From Pedobacter sp. ok626 (GTDB lineage Bacteria; Bacteroidota; Bacteroidia; Sphingobacteriales; Sphingobacteriaceae): a stretch of 64,000 nt of DNA. The position numbers and the translations under genes are program-made. The notes below the pieces were generated by a model, which saw only the letters and a list, made by a program, of their open reading frames with translations, searched no databases and was not told the origin of the DNA. Below, piece by piece: positions 52,496 to 61,397 of this stretch. Positions within the stretch are counted from its first letter, which is position 1. Every line of letters begins with the position of its first letter. The DNA lies in assembly GCF_900100435.1 (NCBI RefSeq), contig NZ_FNEX01000024.1:32244-96243 (forward strand). The letters are read 5' to 3'.

Positions 52496-54175
52496 ATGTC
52501 AGACGAAAAGATCATATTTTCAATGGCGGGCGTAAATAAGATTTACCCGCCCCAGAAGCAAGTTTTAAAAAATATTTACCTGTCCTTTTTTTACGGTGCC
52601 AAAATTGGTGTAATTGGTTTAAATGGTTCAGGAAAATCTTCTCTCTTAAAGATCATCGCAGGTCTTGATAAATCCTTTCAGGGAGAAGTTGTTTTTTCTC
52701 CAGGTTATAGTGTAGGTTACCTTGCACAAGAGCCAATATTAGACGAGAACAAAACTGTAAGAGAAGTAGTTGAAGAAGGTGTGGCCGAAATTACAGCCAT
52801 CCTAAAAGAATACGAAGAAGTTAATGAAGCATTCGGTTTAGAAGAAAATTATTCTGATGCGGACAAGATGGATAAATTAATGGCCCGTCAGGGTGAACTG
52901 CAAGATAAAATTGATGCCGTTAACGCCTGGGAATTGGATTCCAAACTAGAGCGCGCCATGGATGCCTTGCGTTGCCCAGATCCTGAAACGAAGATCGGTG
53001 TATTATCTGGAGGTGAACGCAGACGTGTAGCCATGTGTCGTTTATTGCTACAGGAGCCAGATGTATTGTTATTGGATGAGCCTACCAACCACTTGGATGC
53101 TGAAAGTATCGACTGGTTAGAGCAGTTTTTAAAGAATTATAAAGGAACCGTTATTGCCGTAACTCACGATAGGTACTTCCTGGATAACGTAGCCGGATGG
53201 ATCCTTGAACTAGACAGAGGTGAAGGTATTCCCTGGAAAGGAAACTACTCATCTTGGTTAGATCAAAAAGCTAAACGCCTGGCACAGGAAGAAAAAACAG
53301 AAAGCAAGCGTCAGAAAACACTGGAACGCGAGCTGGAGTGGGTACGTATGGCCCCGAAAGCCAGACATGCAAAATCTAAAGCGCGTTTATCGAACTACGA
53401 CAAACTGGCTTCGGAAGATGGTAAAGAAAGAGAAGACAAACTGGAGTTATTCATTCCGGCCGGACCAAGGTTGGGTAATGTAGTCATTGAAGCCAATGAA
53501 GTTACTAAAGCTTATGGCGACAGGATTCTTTTTGAAAATCTGAGTTTCTCTTTACCTCCGGCTGGAATCGTTGGGATTATCGGACCAAATGGTGCAGGTA
53601 AAACTACGCTATTCCGCCTAATCACTGGACAGGAAACTGCTGACGCTGGTACTTTCCGCGTTGGAGAAACTGTAGCATTGGGTTATGTAGATCAAATGCA
53701 CAATGATTTAGATCCTGAAAAAACAGTTTATGAGAACATTACTGACGGACTGGACAATATCCAGCTTGGTAATAAAGCGGTAAATGGAAGGGCTTATGTT
53801 TCCAAATTTAACTTCAACGGTGGCGACCAACAGAAAAAGGTTGGCGTACTTTCTGGAGGGGAACGCAACAGGGTACATCTGGCCATTACTTTGAAAAAAG
53901 GCGCAAACGTATTGTTACTGGATGAGCCTACCAACGATATTGACGTAAACACTTTAAGAGCATTGGAAGAAGCACTGGAAAACTTTGGTGGTTGTGCAGT
54001 TGTGATTAGCCACGATAGATGGTTCTTAGATCGTATATGTACGCACATCCTTGCCTTTGAAGGCGAATCTCAGGTTTACTTCTTTGAAGGAAACTATAGC
54101 GATTACGAAGAAAACCGTAAAAAACGCCTGGGTGATGTAACGCCACACCGCATTAGGTACAAAAAACTGGTATAA
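52496..54175 (+). CDS. ettA: Energy-dependent translational throttle protein EttA (ABC-F)
   Basis: 559 residues, two ABC-ATPase domains and no membrane part. First: Walker A GLNGSGKS at 41-48, signature LSGGERRRVAMCRLLL, Walker B VLLLDEPTNHLDAESIDWLE. Second: GPNGAGKTTLFRLITG, LSGGERNRVHLAITLKKGAN, VLLLDEPTNDIDVNTLRALE. A linker with many charged residues (AQEEKTESKRQKTLERELEW) and an arm insert in domain 1 fit EttA of the ABC-F group, which binds the ribosomal E site and gates the first elongation steps according to the ATP level. Length equals the E. coli protein within a few residues. Confidence 0.95.
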   Translation: MSDEKIIFSMAGVNKIYPPQKQVLKNIYLSFFYGAKIGVIGLNGSGKSSLLKIIAGLDKSFQGEVVFSPGYSVGYLAQEPILDENKTVREVVEEGVAEITAILKEYEEVNEAFGLEENYSDADKMDKLMARQGELQDKIDAVNAWELDSKLERAMDALRCPDPETKIGVLSGGERRRVAMCRLLLQEPDVLLLDEPTNHLDAESIDWLEQFLKNYKGTVIAVTHDRYFLDNVAGWILELDRGEGIPWKGNYSSWLDQKAKRLAQEEKTESKRQKTLERELEWVRMAPKARHAKSKARLSNYDKLASEDGKEREDKLELFIPAGPRLGNVVIEANEVTKAYGDRILFENLSFSLPPAGIVGIIGPNGAGKTTLFRLITGQETADAGTFRVGETVALGYVDQMHNDLDPEKTVYENITDGLDNIQLGNKAVNGRAYVSKFNFNGGDQQKKVGVLSGGERNRVHLAITLKKGANVLLLDEPTNDIDVNTLRALEEALENFGGCAVVISHDRWFLDRICTHILAFEGESQVYFFEGNYSDYEENRKKRLGDVTPHRIRYKKLV

Positions 54176-54182
54176 ATTTGTA

Positions 54183-54221
54183 TAGAGAGCAGGTGTAAAA
54201 TAAATGTACAACTGCTCTCTA
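54183..54221 (+). terminator. Hairpin after ettA
   Basis: Perfect 10-bp stem TAGAGAGCAG (54183-54192) / CTGCTCTCTA (54212-54221), loop of 19 nt, 7 nt after the ettA stop. Followed by CAGTTTG, so only a weak T run; it may be a 3' end stabiliser. Confidence 0.5.
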
Positions 54222-54365
54222 CAGTTTGTCCATCATTTCCACACTGCTAGAGCTAACGAATCCAACCTAAAGCCAGCTTACTATAAATTTTCATGTTCCT
54301 AGTGAAAAAAACTGTTTTGGTTTAGTTTTTGAGAAATATCACTTATAAACAAAAACATCATCACT

Positions 54366-54632
54366 ATGAAAAAATTATTCTTATTTAATGCGTTGTTGCT
54401 AGCTGCAACCAGCGTATTCGCGACAACCGGCCTGCTGGGGATGATCTCATCACCAGCAAATGCAGAAACCATGGCACGCTGTACTGCTCAATACAACCTT
54501 ACAGTGGTGGATAGCGATGGAAATGTACTGGGAAACTATCAGGCGGTAGCCACTGGTTCTTCCTGTGCTTCTGCGATGGAGAGTGCTAAAGGTAGTGCTT
54601 ATGTAGAAGCTTATACTATGTTGCATTCTTAG
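54366..54632 (+). CDS. Small exported protein, 88 aa, unknown
   Basis: ATG at 54366. Signal peptide (KKLFLFNALLLAATSVFA) followed by a mature part of about 55-65 residues with two Cys (ARCTAQY and GSSCASAM), a strand YNLTVVDSDGNVLGNYQAVA and an Ala/Ser-rich helix ASAMESAKGSAYVEAYTML. It does not match a family I recognise. It stands alone between ettA and a bidirectional terminator. The C-terminal strand-then-helix layout and the Cys pair suggest a small disulfide-bonded periplasmic or secreted protein. Confidence 0.7.
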   Translation: MKKLFLFNALLLAATSVFATTGLLGMISSPANAETMARCTAQYNLTVVDSDGNVLGNYQAVATGSSCASAMESAKGSAYVEAYTMLHS

Positions 54633-54660
54633 CTGCAAATAAGCTAAATTAATCGAAAAC

Positions 54661-54698
54661 AATTAAAAAAACCTGCAATGTAGCAGGTTTTTTTAATT
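54661..54698. terminator. Bidirectional terminator between the small exported protein and the outer-membrane protein
   Basis: Perfect 16-bp stem, arms at 54661-54676 (ending AAAACCTGC) and 54683-54698 (beginning GCAGGTTTT), loop AATGTA, T runs on both strands. It overlaps the last codon and stop of the minus-strand gene (stop at 54693-54695). Confidence 0.9.
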
Positions 54699-57338
54699 GC
54701 CTTTATTCTTCTCAATAGACATAGACACACATAACATTACATACCTGCCCAACAAGCTTGCGCTGCTGCTGGACAGTCCAACATTACTTACATTGTTGTT
54801 CACGATACTGCTCACATCCAAAAGATTTTTTCCTGAAATACTATAATTGAACCTACCTTTTTCAGGATGATAGAGCAACTCTGTATTCAATATGTTGTAA
54901 CCCTTGTGGTTCAGTGTATACCTGTCATAAGCTAAGACATGAGTAACCTGTCGGCCTAGTTTTGTTTTAGCTGCGATGGCGTATTTATAAGCCTCATTGC
55001 TGGTTATTTTCTCTTCTTTCTGATAGATAGCCTCCTTTAGGTAGTGAAATTGCGCGTACAGATTAACAGGCAACTTAAAACCTGTGCCTAGTTTCAATTT
55101 GACCCCGTGGTTTAAGTTAGCAAACGGGTTGATCTGCTCACCTAAAGCTGCGTAATATTGATGTTGTGCAGCGGTTAATTCTACAGTAGCATCAATCGCC
55201 AACACCGGGATAAATTTTTGTAATACCATTTCGCCGCCTAGCCGCTTGATCCCTTTATAAAGACTCATTTGCGAAAAGTAAATTTCATTGTCGAAAAAAT
55301 TGGTGTTGATCCAACCCAAACGACTGTAACTTGCATCTGCCACAGCCCTAAATGCCATGTAATTAGCTGAAAAACTATTGTTCAGATACGTTAACGCAGC
55401 GCGGTGCAGAAAGAATGCACGGAATTGATTTAAACCCTGATTCACATTCCTGACGTCTGTGAATACATAATTTTCATAATAGGACAGCGGGTCAGGAATA
55501 TTATTCTTCAATCGATAATCAAAAATCAAATCCTGGTTTTCATTAAGTTTTGCTTTGAGGTTTACCCTGGGCTGAAGATAAAAAAACAGGCTATCCTGAT
55601 TGTAAATATGTGCTTTCCTGAGGTGTGCTTCCAACATGAACTGGAGTTTAATTATCCGGTTATCGAAAGTATACTTGTGCCCAAAGTACAGGTCCCTGCC
55701 TTCTGTTTGATTTTGATTGACAAATTGCCCGCCTAGCTGGCTTTTCAATTGTCCATCTATCTTATACAGCTCGGTATTAAGGTTACTTTTTGATAGGCTG
55801 GCGCCCAGATTAAAGTAAAAGTAATGATTCCCCGTTTTTTTAAGTCCTTGTAAATCCAATGATACTGTATTGACCCTGGTATACACCTTTTGTAAGAGGT
55901 GTCGGGCATTTTCAAAGTCTGAGATCCTGCCATACAAATCAGATTCCGAATCGTAGGCCTGCTCCACTTTTTCAGAACTAACGTTTGCTACTGCAACAAA
56001 AGCAGTTGAAGGGTTTGCTTTAAAAATATATTTTAATGCAGTCCTTAAGTTATGGAACTGATCTGCCTGCCGTTGCAAGACCACATCAGCCGGGTTTAAA
56101 TTAAAGGAAGAAGCTGAATTAGCCTGATAGTCTTCATCTTTGATCGTATAAGCAACAGTGGCAAAAACATGTGATTTTTCATTGATCCGCTGGTCTGCAC
56201 TCCATTCCACCTGATAGTTTTTGTTGTTACTGTTCCTGCTTTCCCTGTCTTCAGTCAAAATGGTTTCAGGGAGATAATACTGCTGAAAGCGATAACGTTC
56301 ATCAAACAGTTTATTCTTGATGGCATACACACCCAGCGTAATCTTTAAATCTTTATTTATTCTATTCACCAGCGATATGCTTCCAGAAAAGCTGTTGTTT
56401 AAACGAAAATAATCGCCATCAAATGGGTTCGCATCTTCAATGGTATGGTTCAGGAGCTTGTTGGACGGCTGAGCTACATTGATATTGCTCAAGTTGAGCA
56501 GATCTGCCTGGTACTTTCCAACGTTGTTGTGATTTAAAAATGAAAAAGCCTTAATCCCATTATAAAAAGAAATTAAATTGGTGGAGAGGTCTTTACGGTT
56601 GGCTGTTCCATAAGCAGCATCCACACTTCCGGAAATGCTTTTTTTATCTTTAATTTTTAAATTCAGTACCACCTCGTCAGAACTGATAATTCCATTCAAC
56701 AGGTCATTTTCTACATAATGCTCTATGGCCTGAACCTCTTCCACCAAATTTGGTTTCAAATGCTGGGTGATAGTTTTATAATTTTCGCCCGTCATGTCGT
56801 CGCCTTCTAATAAAACCTTGTTGATCCGCTGCTGGTTAAAATAGATGGTCCCGTCATTGGTTACTTTCATACCAGGCATTTTTTTGATCACGCTTTCCAG
56901 GTTTCTGTCCTCAGCACTGGTCAATCTGGCCACGTTATATTTTGTTGTGTCGTTTGCCGAAGTGGCAATGGACGGTTTAGATTTAATGTTGATTTCTTCC
57001 AGTTGCAAAGCATCGTCAGCCAGTGTAAAATTGTGGTTAACAATTAATTCCCGCTGTTGGTTGGCAATATCAATCTTAAGGGTATCTCTTTTTACTCCTA
57101 TATAACTGGCTATAAGGTACAGGGTTTTGTTTCCGGTTACATCTGCTTCAATAGAGTAAGCCCCCTGGGCGTTGGTAGCAGAAAACGACAGCACTTCCTG
57201 ATCTGCATTTTTAAGTTGCAGATTGGCCGATTCTATGGCACCTTTAGCACCTTTAACCAGTCCACCTACTTTGAGTTGCTGGCCTACGGCATACTTCGCT
57301 ATACAGGCTAAAAATATAATAAGGATAAAGCGTTTCAA
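54693..57338 (-). CDS. Outer-membrane beta-barrel protein (TonB-receptor-like), partner of GLPGLI protein
   Basis: 881 residues with signal peptide (KRFILIIFLACIAKYAVG), a carboxypeptidase-regulatory-like domain (LKVGGLVKGAKGAIESANLQ), a plug-like part (VIKKMPGMKVTNDGTIYFNQ, INKVLLEGDDMTGENYKT) and a long barrel. The plug ends in LKPNLVEEVQAIEHYVENDL, typical of the outer-membrane family paired with GLPGLI proteins. Start codon is TTG at 57338, 5 nt after the GLPGLI stop codon; the signal peptide fits this start and no ATG is near, so coupling is likely. Ligand unknown. Confidence 0.88.
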   Translation of the reverse strand: MKRFILIIFLACIAKYAVGQQLKVGGLVKGAKGAIESANLQLKNADQEVLSFSATNAQGAYSIEADVTGNKTLYLIASYIGVKRDTLKIDIANQQRELIVNHNFTLADDALQLEEINIKSKPSIATSANDTTKYNVARLTSAEDRNLESVIKKMPGMKVTNDGTIYFNQQRINKVLLEGDDMTGENYKTITQHLKPNLVEEVQAIEHYVENDLLNGIISSDEVVLNLKIKDKKSISGSVDAAYGTANRKDLSTNLISFYNGIKAFSFLNHNNVGKYQADLLNLSNINVAQPSNKLLNHTIEDANPFDGDYFRLNNSFSGSISLVNRINKDLKITLGVYAIKNKLFDERYRFQQYYLPETILTEDRESRNSNNKNYQVEWSADQRINEKSHVFATVAYTIKDEDYQANSASSFNLNPADVVLQRQADQFHNLRTALKYIFKANPSTAFVAVANVSSEKVEQAYDSESDLYGRISDFENARHLLQKVYTRVNTVSLDLQGLKKTGNHYFYFNLGASLSKSNLNTELYKIDGQLKSQLGGQFVNQNQTEGRDLYFGHKYTFDNRIIKLQFMLEAHLRKAHIYNQDSLFFYLQPRVNLKAKLNENQDLIFDYRLKNNIPDPLSYYENYVFTDVRNVNQGLNQFRAFFLHRAALTYLNNSFSANYMAFRAVADASYSRLGWINTNFFDNEIYFSQMSLYKGIKRLGGEMVLQKFIPVLAIDATVELTAAQHQYYAALGEQINPFANLNHGVKLKLGTGFKLPVNLYAQFHYLKEAIYQKEEKITSNEAYKYAIAAKTKLGRQVTHVLAYDRYTLNHKGYNILNTELLYHPEKGRFNYSISGKNLLDVSSIVNNNVSNVGLSSSSASLLGRYVMLCVSMSIEKNKGN

Positions 57339-57342
57339 TTCC

Positions 57343-58122
57343 CTAAAACTTTTCCATTTTTTCGGGCATAGTAATGGTCCGGTTGCCTGTTGTACCGTTG
57401 TCTCCGGTAAAAGTCACCCTTGATAAAGCTTCATTTTGCTTGATCCGGCTTTTGTAAGCATTGATGAAATCGCGCTGGGTAATTGGTTTATCTTTCTGAT
57501 ATACTTTAGGTGTAGTTAAAATAGCGGGGTCGAAACTGGCTTTGAGGTTGATACCCGTAAGTTCATAGCTATATATGGAATTTGCATCTTTAACCGCCAC
57601 GATCAATCCTGGCAAGCCGCAAAATTTCCAGGGGCCGTTAGAAATTGCAATTTCATCAGCAAACCAGGCTTCATATTCCCTCCCCCTAAAAGAGGCGGTA
57701 GCCTTTGTACAACTGTATTTTAGGATCTTACGCTTTTCCTTGCTTATTTTCCATTTAAAATTTGAAAGGGTATCGGTAATCAGGTAATATTTAGCCAGGA
57801 TATTATCACTCAACTGCAATTCCTTTGCTCCAAAATTTTTAAACACAAAATATTTTTTGCTGGTATTTATAACCTTGGTTTCCGAGGTAGCATTATCTAT
57901 GTTCATAATTGAGCCTTCTACATTTTTCGGAATATTCATTTCCAGAGATTTGTTTCCTGAAAAATATAGTATGGAATTAATTACCCTGGACTTTCCTAAC
58001 AAGCCATCGTTAATAGTTAAACTGTAGTTACATGTTCCCTTTACCTGCGCATGTAGGATAAGGTGAAAAACACTTAAAATTAAAAGCAAAATACTTCTGG
58101 TAAGTACATTGGGTAATGCCAT
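57343..58122 (-). CDS. GLPGLI family exported protein
   Basis: 259 residues. Signal peptide (LTRSILLLILSVFHLILHA) and the naming motif in NGPWKFCGLPGLIVAVKD, with FKWKISKEKRKILKYSCTKA and YEAWFADEIAISNGP before it. The family is found in Bacteroidota, usually beside the type of outer-membrane receptor encoded directly downstream, and is of unknown function; a role in peptide or metal uptake has been proposed on the basis of such pairing, but I cannot confirm it. Stop codon is followed by the partner's TTG start after 4 nt. Confidence 0.9.
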   Translation of the reverse strand: MALPNVLTRSILLLILSVFHLILHAQVKGTCNYSLTINDGLLGKSRVINSILYFSGNKSLEMNIPKNVEGSIMNIDNATSETKVINTSKKYFVFKNFGAKELQLSDNILAKYYLITDTLSNFKWKISKEKRKILKYSCTKATASFRGREYEAWFADEIAISNGPWKFCGLPGLIVAVKDANSIYSYELTGINLKASFDPAILTTPKVYQKDKPITQRDFINAYKSRIKQNEALSRVTFTGDNGTTGNRTITMPEKMEKF

Positions 58123-58284
58123 ATTAATGATGATTAAAAGCCTTTTTTAGTAGTAATTAAATATAGTTTGTTGGTGACATAGCAGAATTAGCAAGAAGAA
58201 GCTCAATATTCCAATGCTAACCCTACAAATTTAACAGCTATAGTTTACAATTGTTTTAGTGGGATAGGAAAAAAAGCTCAGTAG

Positions 58285-59103
58285 TTATCCCTTCTTATTA
58301 AAGAATCCATTAAAATACATCAACTGATATTTGATGGCATTTGCCCAGTAATCCCAATTATGTACACCGGGTCTGATGATAAAATCATGAGGAATATTGT
58401 TATACTGCAAAGTTTCATGCAACTTCATATTTACATTATAAAAGAAATCATCCTTGCCACAGTCAATAATTAAAGCCAATCGATTTGGAACCAGCATCCA
58501 GGTCATATTTACGACGGTATTATCTCTCCAACGTTGCACATTTTTATCGTAATCACCCAGTCTTTTAATAATGTCCCAGGACGCTGGAAAAGGTGTAATG
58601 TCTACCCCACCACTCATACTTCCCGCAGCACCAAATACATCCTGATGTTTAAAAGAAAGATATAAAGCACCATGTCCCCCCATGCTAAGTCCCGTAATTG
58701 CTCTGCCTTTCCTGTCTTTTATAGTATTGTAATTCTTATCAATCCAGTTTACCAACTCAGTAGCTACATAAGTCTCATATTTCCATTCCGGATCAATGGG
58801 ACTGTCAAAATACCAACTGGTTACATTTCCATCCGGGCATACGATGATTGTTTGATAATCATCCGCATATTGCTGAAGGGCGGGCACCTTTTTTATCCAA
58901 TTAGAAAAAGAACCACCAGCACCATGGAGTAGATAAACGACAGGCATACTTTTCGCCTGGTTATAACTATCTGGCGTAATGACTACAGCCTTAATATTTT
59001 TCTTCATAGCAGCACTATAAGTTAGCGCTGTATCTACTTTAGCAGCATGAGACAACTGTACACACAGCAATGCTACAAGACTTAAAAAAATTGTTTTCTT
59101 CAT
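58285..59103 (-). CDS. Exported esterase (alpha/beta hydrolase, esterase D/feruloyl-esterase-like)
   Basis: 272 residues from ATG 59103, preferred because it opens a normal signal peptide (KKTIFLSLVALLCVQLSHA); a longer frame to 59229 would overlap the ROK gene. Alpha/beta hydrolase core: VVYLLHGAGGSFSNWIKK (oxyanion region), nucleophile S140 in GLSMGGHGALYLSFK, then MSGGVDITPFP, an acid near DCGKDDFFYN and the His in FIIRPGVHNWDYWAN. The fold and HNWDYW end match the esterase D / acetyl xylan or feruloyl esterase group. Encoded 2 nt after a ROK kinase, so co-transcribed. Confidence 0.92.
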   Translation of the reverse strand: MKKTIFLSLVALLCVQLSHAAKVDTALTYSAAMKKNIKAVVITPDSYNQAKSMPVVYLLHGAGGSFSNWIKKVPALQQYADDYQTIIVCPDGNVTSWYFDSPIDPEWKYETYVATELVNWIDKNYNTIKDRKGRAITGLSMGGHGALYLSFKHQDVFGAAGSMSGGVDITPFPASWDIIKRLGDYDKNVQRWRDNTVVNMTWMLVPNRLALIIDCGKDDFFYNVNMKLHETLQYNNIPHDFIIRPGVHNWDYWANAIKYQLMYFNGFFNKKG

Positions 59104-59105
59104 TA

Positions 59106-59978
59106 TTATTGATTGATCCAAATACAGGCTGCCCCGACCAACGCCGCATCTTCCCACATTTCGGTTTGCCTGATGATTACATTTTTGTTTACTATTTTTT
59201 GTTGCAACTGAGGCATAAAATGATCCCATGTGCGTGCGATGTTCCCCCCAATAACCAATACTTCTGGATTTTCATCGGCAATAAAATCATTAAGGAAACT
59301 AGCCAGATTTATAGCGAATTCATCAAATATCTGATTCTTTAAAGCAAGCGTTGAGTTATCCAGTAAGTCCTCAACATTTTTCACTTCCTTACCTGTCAAC
59401 TCCTTGTATCTGGCCAAAAACCATCGTGTAGATATATATTCTTCTGCATTTTGCTCAAGAAAAGGTAGTGCAGCCCTGTTTACATCTACCACAGTCCCAC
59501 TACAGTTACTAGCCGAGCCGAGTCCGGTACCCAAGGTAATGCCTATTGCTCTGTCCTTATCAGCTGCAGCGCCTGCAGCCATTTCACCTCTTAAGAAAGC
59601 TTCAGCATCATTAATAAAAATGATAGATTGACGCGATATATTTAATCGCTCTGATAATATTCGCCCCACATCGAGTCCATATAGAGAGTCGTACTTTTTT
59701 ACATTTTCAAAAAGCGCAATCCCTTTTTTATAATCAAAAGGTCCAGGCATGGCCACACCTATTTTAACCTCCCCAATAGGTAGTCCAGCAACTAAAGAAC
59801 TCAGGGCTTCTACCCAGGAATCGAAGATAACAGCCGCAGTCGATTCGGAAGCCACCCTTTCGCGTTTTAAACTATCCGAAATCACGTGATAGTTGGAAGA
59901 ATCTATATATGCAGCTGTAATGTGCGAACCGCCAATGTCTACGCCAATAAAAGGAGTCAAAGCTGTATTAAGGTTCAT
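59106..59978 (-). CDS. ROK family sugar kinase-like protein
   Basis: 290 residues. The ATP-binding start is TPFIGVDIGGSHITAAYID (DxGGS), then IGVAMPGPFDYKKG, SIIFINDAEAFLRGEMAAGA with the catalytic Asp, and GITLGTGLGSASNC. ROK enzymes usually carry a zinc site (CxCGxxGCxE) near here; it is absent, the equivalent place reading FLEQNAEEYIS. The C-terminus holds ENPEVLVIGGNIARTWDHFM and EDAALVGAACI. So it is a ROK kinase (glucokinase-like) or a ROK protein without zinc. Upstream of, and in operon with, the exported esterase. Confidence 0.85.
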   Translation of the reverse strand: MNLNTALTPFIGVDIGGSHITAAYIDSSNYHVISDSLKRERVASESTAAVIFDSWVEALSSLVAGLPIGEVKIGVAMPGPFDYKKGIALFENVKKYDSLYGLDVGRILSERLNISRQSIIFINDAEAFLRGEMAAGAAADKDRAIGITLGTGLGSASNCSGTVVDVNRAALPFLEQNAEEYISTRWFLARYKELTGKEVKNVEDLLDNSTLALKNQIFDEFAINLASFLNDFIADENPEVLVIGGNIARTWDHFMPQLQQKIVNKNVIIRQTEMWEDAALVGAACIWINQ

Positions 59979-60059
59979 AGGTTTAGCAAAATTTTGGTTA
60001 GGTTATTCAAATAAAGGTATTTAAACCGCTTTATTAAAATGTTTTTCAATTTTTTTAAA

Positions 60060-60284
60060 CTATTTATTTTCTTCCCCCAGTGCTAAAAGTTCGTCATACG
60101 TCAATTCATATAGTTTTGCTGTTTTCTTAATCAATCTATCCGCGGGGTACACAAAATCATCTTCGATTTTTTCATAGGTACTTAAAGCCAACTTTAAATA
60201 CTCCGCGGTTTCCTTTGCCGTTCTTTTAGCATTTTCCCTTAAAAAGGTAAATTTCTCCCCCAATGTCAATTTCATATTGTTCAT
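60060..60284 (-). CDS. Small helix-turn-helix (XRE-like) protein
   Basis: 74 residues from ATG 60284 (MNNMKLTLGEKFTFLRENAK) or 60275; a longer frame begins with a GTG at 60374 and is not convincing. The XRE-type fold is visible: LGEKFTFLRENAKRTAKETA, EYLKLALSTYEKIEDDFVYP, ADRLIKKTAKLYELTYDELL, the last stretch being the C-terminal helix of this family. DNA-binding regulator without further domain; target unknown. Confidence 0.75.
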   Translation of the reverse strand: MNNMKLTLGEKFTFLRENAKRTAKETAEYLKLALSTYEKIEDDFVYPADRLIKKTAKLYELTYDELLALGEENK

Positions 60285-60764
60285 TAAACTTTGTTTTATA
60301 GATAGCAAGTAACCACCAACAAGTAATATTGGTTTTTCGATTTTTTTTCGGCCTCTTTGCAGGCTGGATAGCACTGCTCAATGTGACTTTACTGGTACTC
60401 ATCTGGGGATGCTGTTCCAATTGTTTTTTTCTCGAACAAAGACGAAGGAGAGACGAACCAGACTCGACGCAATAACGACTTTGTAAAGGAGCGAGATACA
60501 GCAATCTTACAACCCTAATGCAAACCCGAAAATTTTTCTGAGACGGCGTCAGGAATGACGCCTATATATCACAATTCAAATCTCCAAGATTAGAGTTGCT
60601 GCGATATAGATATTAACATAAAACAAATATAATGATTCCAATTTAATTCATCTATAAAGACTGTATCAAAAACTCCATATCGCATATCCGTTTTATCGAA
60701 ATCCTAATAAATATAAGACAGCGCGTATAGAAACCTTATTGACAAATCGAAATTGATCTTTGTT
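60285..60764. other. Gap of 480 nt without a called gene
   Basis: Only short, unsupported ORFs. It holds the 5' region of the HTH gene (minus) and a compact hairpin at 60545-60562: GGCGTCA-GGAA-TGACGCC, perfect 7-bp stem with a GNRA tetraloop on the plus strand. No T run follows on either side. The rest is AT-rich without visible structure. Confidence 0.5.
60545..60562 (+). repeat. GNRA-loop hairpin in the gap
   Basis: GGCGTCA-GGAA-TGACGCC: GC-rich 7-bp stem with GGAA loop in an AT-rich gap. It stands about 260 nt upstream of the HTH gene and 200 nt downstream of the CBS-like gene. Could be a remnant, a terminator core without T run or part of an RNA; nothing decides. Confidence 0.4.
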
Positions 60765-61301
60765 TTATGAACGATTATCCTTTAACATATCAATTGCGGT
60801 TTTTAGACTAAAAAAAAACTTATGATAGAGTGTACCATACATTTCATCGTTACTGGCTAAAAAGCTAATCAAATCTTTAACGTAAACGATGCCAATACAT
60901 TTGCCATTAATTATAACAGGCAAATTTTCCTGGTCCTTTTTAAGGAGTGTATCAATTGCTTCAAGTACCAGTCGTTGCGGATGTAGTCCCATTTCGTCAT
61001 TTAATTCAAAAAGGTAAGATCCCTGATCAAGGATAAAAGAACAGATCTGAGGGTTCTGAGCTATTCCCAATGTTGAAAACGAAACAAGCTGATCGACATA
61101 GTCATTTAGCGTTGCAATAGTATATTTGGACAAACAGTGTGAGCTTTTGGCAAAACCAAACACTCTTTTTAAAGTTGTTACACTGATTCTTCTGTTCAAA
61201 GACTCCTGGATCTCTAGGGCAATGTGCCTGCAGTCACGGGGTGTAATATTGGTCAAACCCGTTCTTAAAATTATCTGTTGTTTTAATTCTTCAACATCCA
61301 T
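60765..61301 (-). CDS. Hypothetical protein with C-terminal CBS-like domain
   Basis: 178 residues. The N-terminal part (LKQQIILRTGLTNITPRDCR, HIALEIQESLNRRISVTTLK, RVFGFAKSSHCLSKYTIATL, LNDYVDQL) has the look of a small helical DNA-binding or regulatory module found in Bacteroidota proteins. The C-terminal part reads like one CBS motif: LVLEAIDTLLKKDQENLPV, IINGKCIGIVYVKDLISFLA. CBS domains bind adenine nucleotides. The gene lies 96 nt downstream of the fibre-like gene on the same strand and may sit on the same transcript. Specific role unknown. Confidence 0.75.
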   Translation of the reverse strand: MDVEELKQQIILRTGLTNITPRDCRHIALEIQESLNRRISVTTLKRVFGFAKSSHCLSKYTIATLNDYVDQLVSFSTLGIAQNPQICSFILDQGSYLFELNDEMGLHPQRLVLEAIDTLLKKDQENLPVIINGKCIGIVYVKDLISFLASNDEMYGTLYHKFFFSLKTAIDMLKDNRS

Positions 61302-61397
61302 TTTAATTATACCTGTTTTCTATTTAATATTCCTACTATGCCCTTCATCAAATTAGCATCGAATAGACCTGGGCTAATACAAGTAATCTATAAGTTA

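Noticed and set aside
54366..54632. Bacteriocin or lantibiotic precursor
   Set aside because: Has a Sec signal peptide but no double-Gly leader, no maturation or immunity genes close by.
59104..59229. N-terminal extension of the esterase
   Set aside because: It overlaps the end of the ROK gene, and the shorter form has a complete signal peptide at its first residue.
60226..60504. 92-residue ORF on the minus strand
   Set aside because: No RBS, no domain, overlaps the HTH gene region in another frame; composition is not protein-like.
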